Shown: positions 60,801 through 64,000 of the stretch, piece after piece
Layout of the letters: every line of letters begins with the position of its first letter
How positions within the stretch are numbered: the first letter of the stretch is position 1
DNA from: Plectrocnemia conspersa
Taxonomy: Eukaryota; Arthropoda; Insecta; Trichoptera; Polycentropodidae
DNA length: 64,000 nt
Direction: 5' to 3'
NCBI GenBank assembly: GCA_009617715.1
Contig: VTFK01000271.1
Span: 310,001 to 374,000 of the forward strand
Program-made: the position numbers and the translations under genes
The notes under the pieces: model-generated
What the model was told of the DNA's origin: nothing
Seen by the model: only the letters and a program-made list of their open reading frames with translations
The model's database searches: none

Positions 60801-63800
60801 ACAGAATTAATCGCTTCGGCGAATCATAACAGGAAAACTTTTATGTTTTAACATTCTGTCGAATTTCCATCTTGAATGTCGCGATATAATTAAAACTTAA
60901 AAAAAACCGCACCAATTTACGCTCGGTCCAATTTTTTTTCCTCTGAAGTTTTTCTATTACGAGTTTGCTAAAAAATGTTTTCTATTTTGAATGCGAATGG
61001 TCAAAAATCCTCAAACGTAGAGTTTATTTGTTTTACTATATTTAAAACGTGGCAAAAATACGTTTAAAGATATTTTAAAGAATCACTGGATCGTAAATTT
61101 TACGGCTTCAAGAATTTCAGGGTTCACCAAAACAATAAACTGAGCCAACAAAGCTTTTTTCAAGTATGCCATTTTTACGAGCAATTTTCACTGCGCGTGA
61201 AACGCCACGCGTTTATTTTTTATATAATTTTTGGCTAACATCTGTACACACGTCATGATGAGATTTTATTTGTTATTTGATATCTATATATAGAGGCTCC
61301 TTGTGGGTCTTTCTTTTATCTAATTTAAAGTATTTTTTATGTCATATAATACACTCTCGAGTTGAGGTTTTAATAATTTCAAGTGGAATATGTGAGAATT
61401 TCTCATTGTCATTTTTGGGGTTTATAAATCGTGTCTCTGCTTTCCTAGGTATGCATCAATACTTGATTAATCTACATAGCTTTCGATATTTATTTACACT
61501 AATTGCGCAAATATTTTTAAAGTACCTATCGATATATATTCGCTCTCTCTACCTGCGTTTTTTTATAAAGCTTTTTCATTAATTAGCCAAACGTTCCGAG
61601 CAAAACTCCTCCAGTGGGAATGTTTGATCTCGTTAAGTTGTCGACCTAGTACACTACGGAAAGTGGGAAAACGAGAGTAACGATATCATCCAACGGATCA
61701 TTAAAATTTTGTACCACGACCGGTAGGTGGATGCAAAAACCTCCCCCGAGATTCTATCGTAACTCACTTTTATAACGTCCGGAATAAAAAGCCAAATTAA
61801 TTATTCTTCTTAGCTGTTCGTTGTGGCGCTGCTGCGCGAAATTTAAGACATCGCAATAAATTCGTCAACGTAATATGTAAAAGATAATTAATATCAGCGT
61901 AAGCGCAATTATTTAACAGTATATTGAAAGTAATAAATTATTGCTTCGAACAGAATGTAAAAAATATTAAAAATTTCTGGCATATAAAATTTAGTCTTAA
62001 ATATATTAAATTTCATATACTATGTATCATAAATTTAAAAAAATAATGTCACTGATAGATTATAAAAAAATTGGTTTCTACGTTTATACTGTTATCTATA
62101 TTAGCACCCAGAATATCAAGGTAGTTGTACAGGACCGACTTTCGAAGATAATGTTAGGCATGTAACTTAAATCTACAAAATACAATGCTTCATGTGAGAC
62201 AGACATTTATCCTGCGTGGACGATTCGAAACCTGCAAAGCGGTTAACTTTTATCATGTAGATTGAGACAACGTTGGTTGGACGGAGTACATTCAAAACCT
62301 TCAAATTCTCAGTATCAGTAGGTTTATTGGCATTAATAAAAATGCATTAAAAATATTTTTTTCAGTATTTTAAAAAAATGTGGGCATTAAGCTGCATCAG
62401 TTAAAATCCTGTAAATATTTAAAAAAAAAAACACTATATTTTGGGTTTACATGTATTTATTTTTTTTCATATCTCAATGTAATTTGGTGAGCACGGGTAA
62501 CGAATTTTTAATTCAATTATCATAAAAGTCTCGCATCTCCTCTCTTTTTAATATACGAAAAAAAATAATACTGGCGAAAAAATACATATATAAAAAGTGA
62601 TAAATACACACATTGTTTCTTGTATTCTCGAATAAATACAATTCTTATACCTCAACGAATTTATTATATGTGTAACACAATTTGATGTTGGTTTTATGAA
62701 ATCAAAGTCCACCAATTTAAATTTTTATTAAAGCTCTGCTTGAAGAGATTAGGGATCTGATATTTTATTCTGCCCTTTTATACATAAGTAAGATGGCTTT
62801 ATAGTGGTGAATTCCTAATCCTGTTGTTCTAACTTAGATACGAGGTACAGTTTTTTTGAGACCAATTACATGTCTGTAATTGCCTTAAAATAATCTAAAA
62901 TTACCAGAATAGCTTGATATTGATCTTTGATTTAATCTTTGATTAGAGAATTTTTTTTTTATTGGAAATAAGCTAAAAAATGTCTGTGAGTATTTATAAT
63001 ACACAGTTTAATTATCAATTATTCAATTAAAAATATGAACATAATTAAATTTTCAATTGGTACTACTTTATAAGTCGAGTTCAAAGGAAAATTTCTTAAC
63101 AACGTTTAGGCAGACAAAAGAGAGAACGAGAGTTTCAGTTTTCATTTATAAGTATGGAGGTGGTGATTTATTTTATTTTAAACAAAGCCTACAATAAGCT
63201 GAATGCTTTTCTAGATTTAAGACTATAGCTCGAATAGCTTTAACCTTATTTAAAAAAAACTATTTACCTCAAAACAAGTGCAAATCTTTGATATTATATT
63301 TACGATAACTTAAATTATATATAATATTTAGGTTTTAATATTATTAAATATATTATTTGTATCTCCTGTGTTTTTTGGATGACATTATAACTGTAATTCA
63401 TCTAAAAATATATTTTTTAGATACCGTCTAGCAAATGCGGTGTTTATTGTAAGGTTCTGCTAGCAGATATATTACAGCGCCATTTTATTTGTTTACGGTA
63501 AAAACAATTTAAAATAATAGCGACTGTATAAGTTACATTTTTTTAAATGAGGTATACAATATAAAGATGACTAAATGTTACATAAGTCAGAGTAATTTAG
63601 AAACTACTTGTCTAATCTTTCGTTTAATAAAAACTGTTTCATGTATCTTCTGTCATTTTTTTGTTTTAGATACCTCTTGACATTTAACAAAACATACAAA
63701 TAAGTCATTTAAAGTTTTTTTAGCTAACATATAAATGTCAGTCAATTATTAAAAATCAGGCAATTTATTTTTAAATGAGTTCATCAGTAACAAAATGGCA

Positions 63801-63918
63801 TTCTACTATGTTATTTTTTATGCACTTCTCTTCTTATATTTTAAATTCATTAAAACATTTTACTTTATTTGTTATATAATTATTATTAAATTGTCAATCG
63901 AACCGCAACAGGTTTATA
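57896..63918. other. Long AT-rich region without genes
   Basis: No protein-coding gene or RNA gene is supported. More complex, CG-containing islands occur at 58720-58920, 60670-60960 and 61570-61900. The open frame at 61277-61582 has no recognisable features. Confidence 0.45.
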
Positions 63919-64000
63919 CAGTGGCGTAGCTATGGGGAGGGGGGCGCCCAGGATGGCACTTGCTTGAGGGCGGCATATTCGCGATGCGATCGTTTAGTGT
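63919..64000. mobile_element. Left end of a DNA transposon, cut by the window edge
   Basis: CAGTGGCGTAGCTATGGGGA is a typical terminal sequence of hAT-type elements (CAGNGGCG...), followed by GC-rich sequence unlike its surroundings. The other end lies outside the window. Confidence 0.5.

Noticed and set aside
61277..61582. 101-aa plus-strand ORF
   Set aside because: AT-rich composition and low-complexity aromatic/aliphatic residues; no support for coding.

Overview
This is nuclear DNA from an insect. It is very AT-rich, with GT-AG introns, Jockey- and CR1-like LINEs, hAT and piggyBac-type transposons, and secreted S1 proteases of the gastrulation-defective (gd) type. A holometabolous insect is likely, but I cannot fix the order from the sequence.

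Region 1 (about 0.5-12.9 kb) is a serine protease cluster. Gene A (+, 610-3209) is a secreted S1 protease with a Thr-rich linker and no gd N-terminal domain. Genes B (-, 3213-5538), C (-, 6464-8728) and D (-, 10261-12761) are tandem paralogues with seven exons each: signal peptide plus a gd-like N-terminal domain in exons 1-2, then the protease domain. The internal protease exons keep the same lengths and phases in all four genes. B and D are intact. C carries a one-base insertion in exon 3 that creates an in-frame stop and would leave only the gd-like domain. A and B converge with 3 bp between their stop codons. B, C and D share a short promoter block.

Region 2 (13-21.9 kb) is mostly transposon debris: a hAT element, two adjacent near-perfect hairpins, and a TA-flanked TIR element with a 105-bp piggyBac-type MITE nested inside it. 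One fragment near 20 kb looks coding but is broken.

Region 3 (21.9-24.0 kb) holds one complete seven-exon flavin-dependent monooxygenase gene (448 aa) with all its diagnostic motifs.

Region 4 (24-64 kb) has no convincing protein-coding gene. A GC-rich island at 27.29-27.77 kb ending in a good splice donor could be a promoter plus first exon, in which case much of what follows would be a giant intron. That is inference. The rest is AT-rich DNA with transposons: piggyBac-type MITEs with a palindromic motif, a Jockey relic interrupted by a second LINE with an 11-bp target duplication, an AT-rich CR1-like LINE, two hAT elements (one with a decayed transposase), a large foldback, and the tip of another element at the window end.

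The most notable structural pattern is that three hAT elements (13.2, 52.4 and 56.3 kb) have related termini (TAGAGTCTCCAAT, TAGGGATTCCAAT, TAAGGATCAAAAT), and each carries its own array of a short self-complementary word next to both ends.
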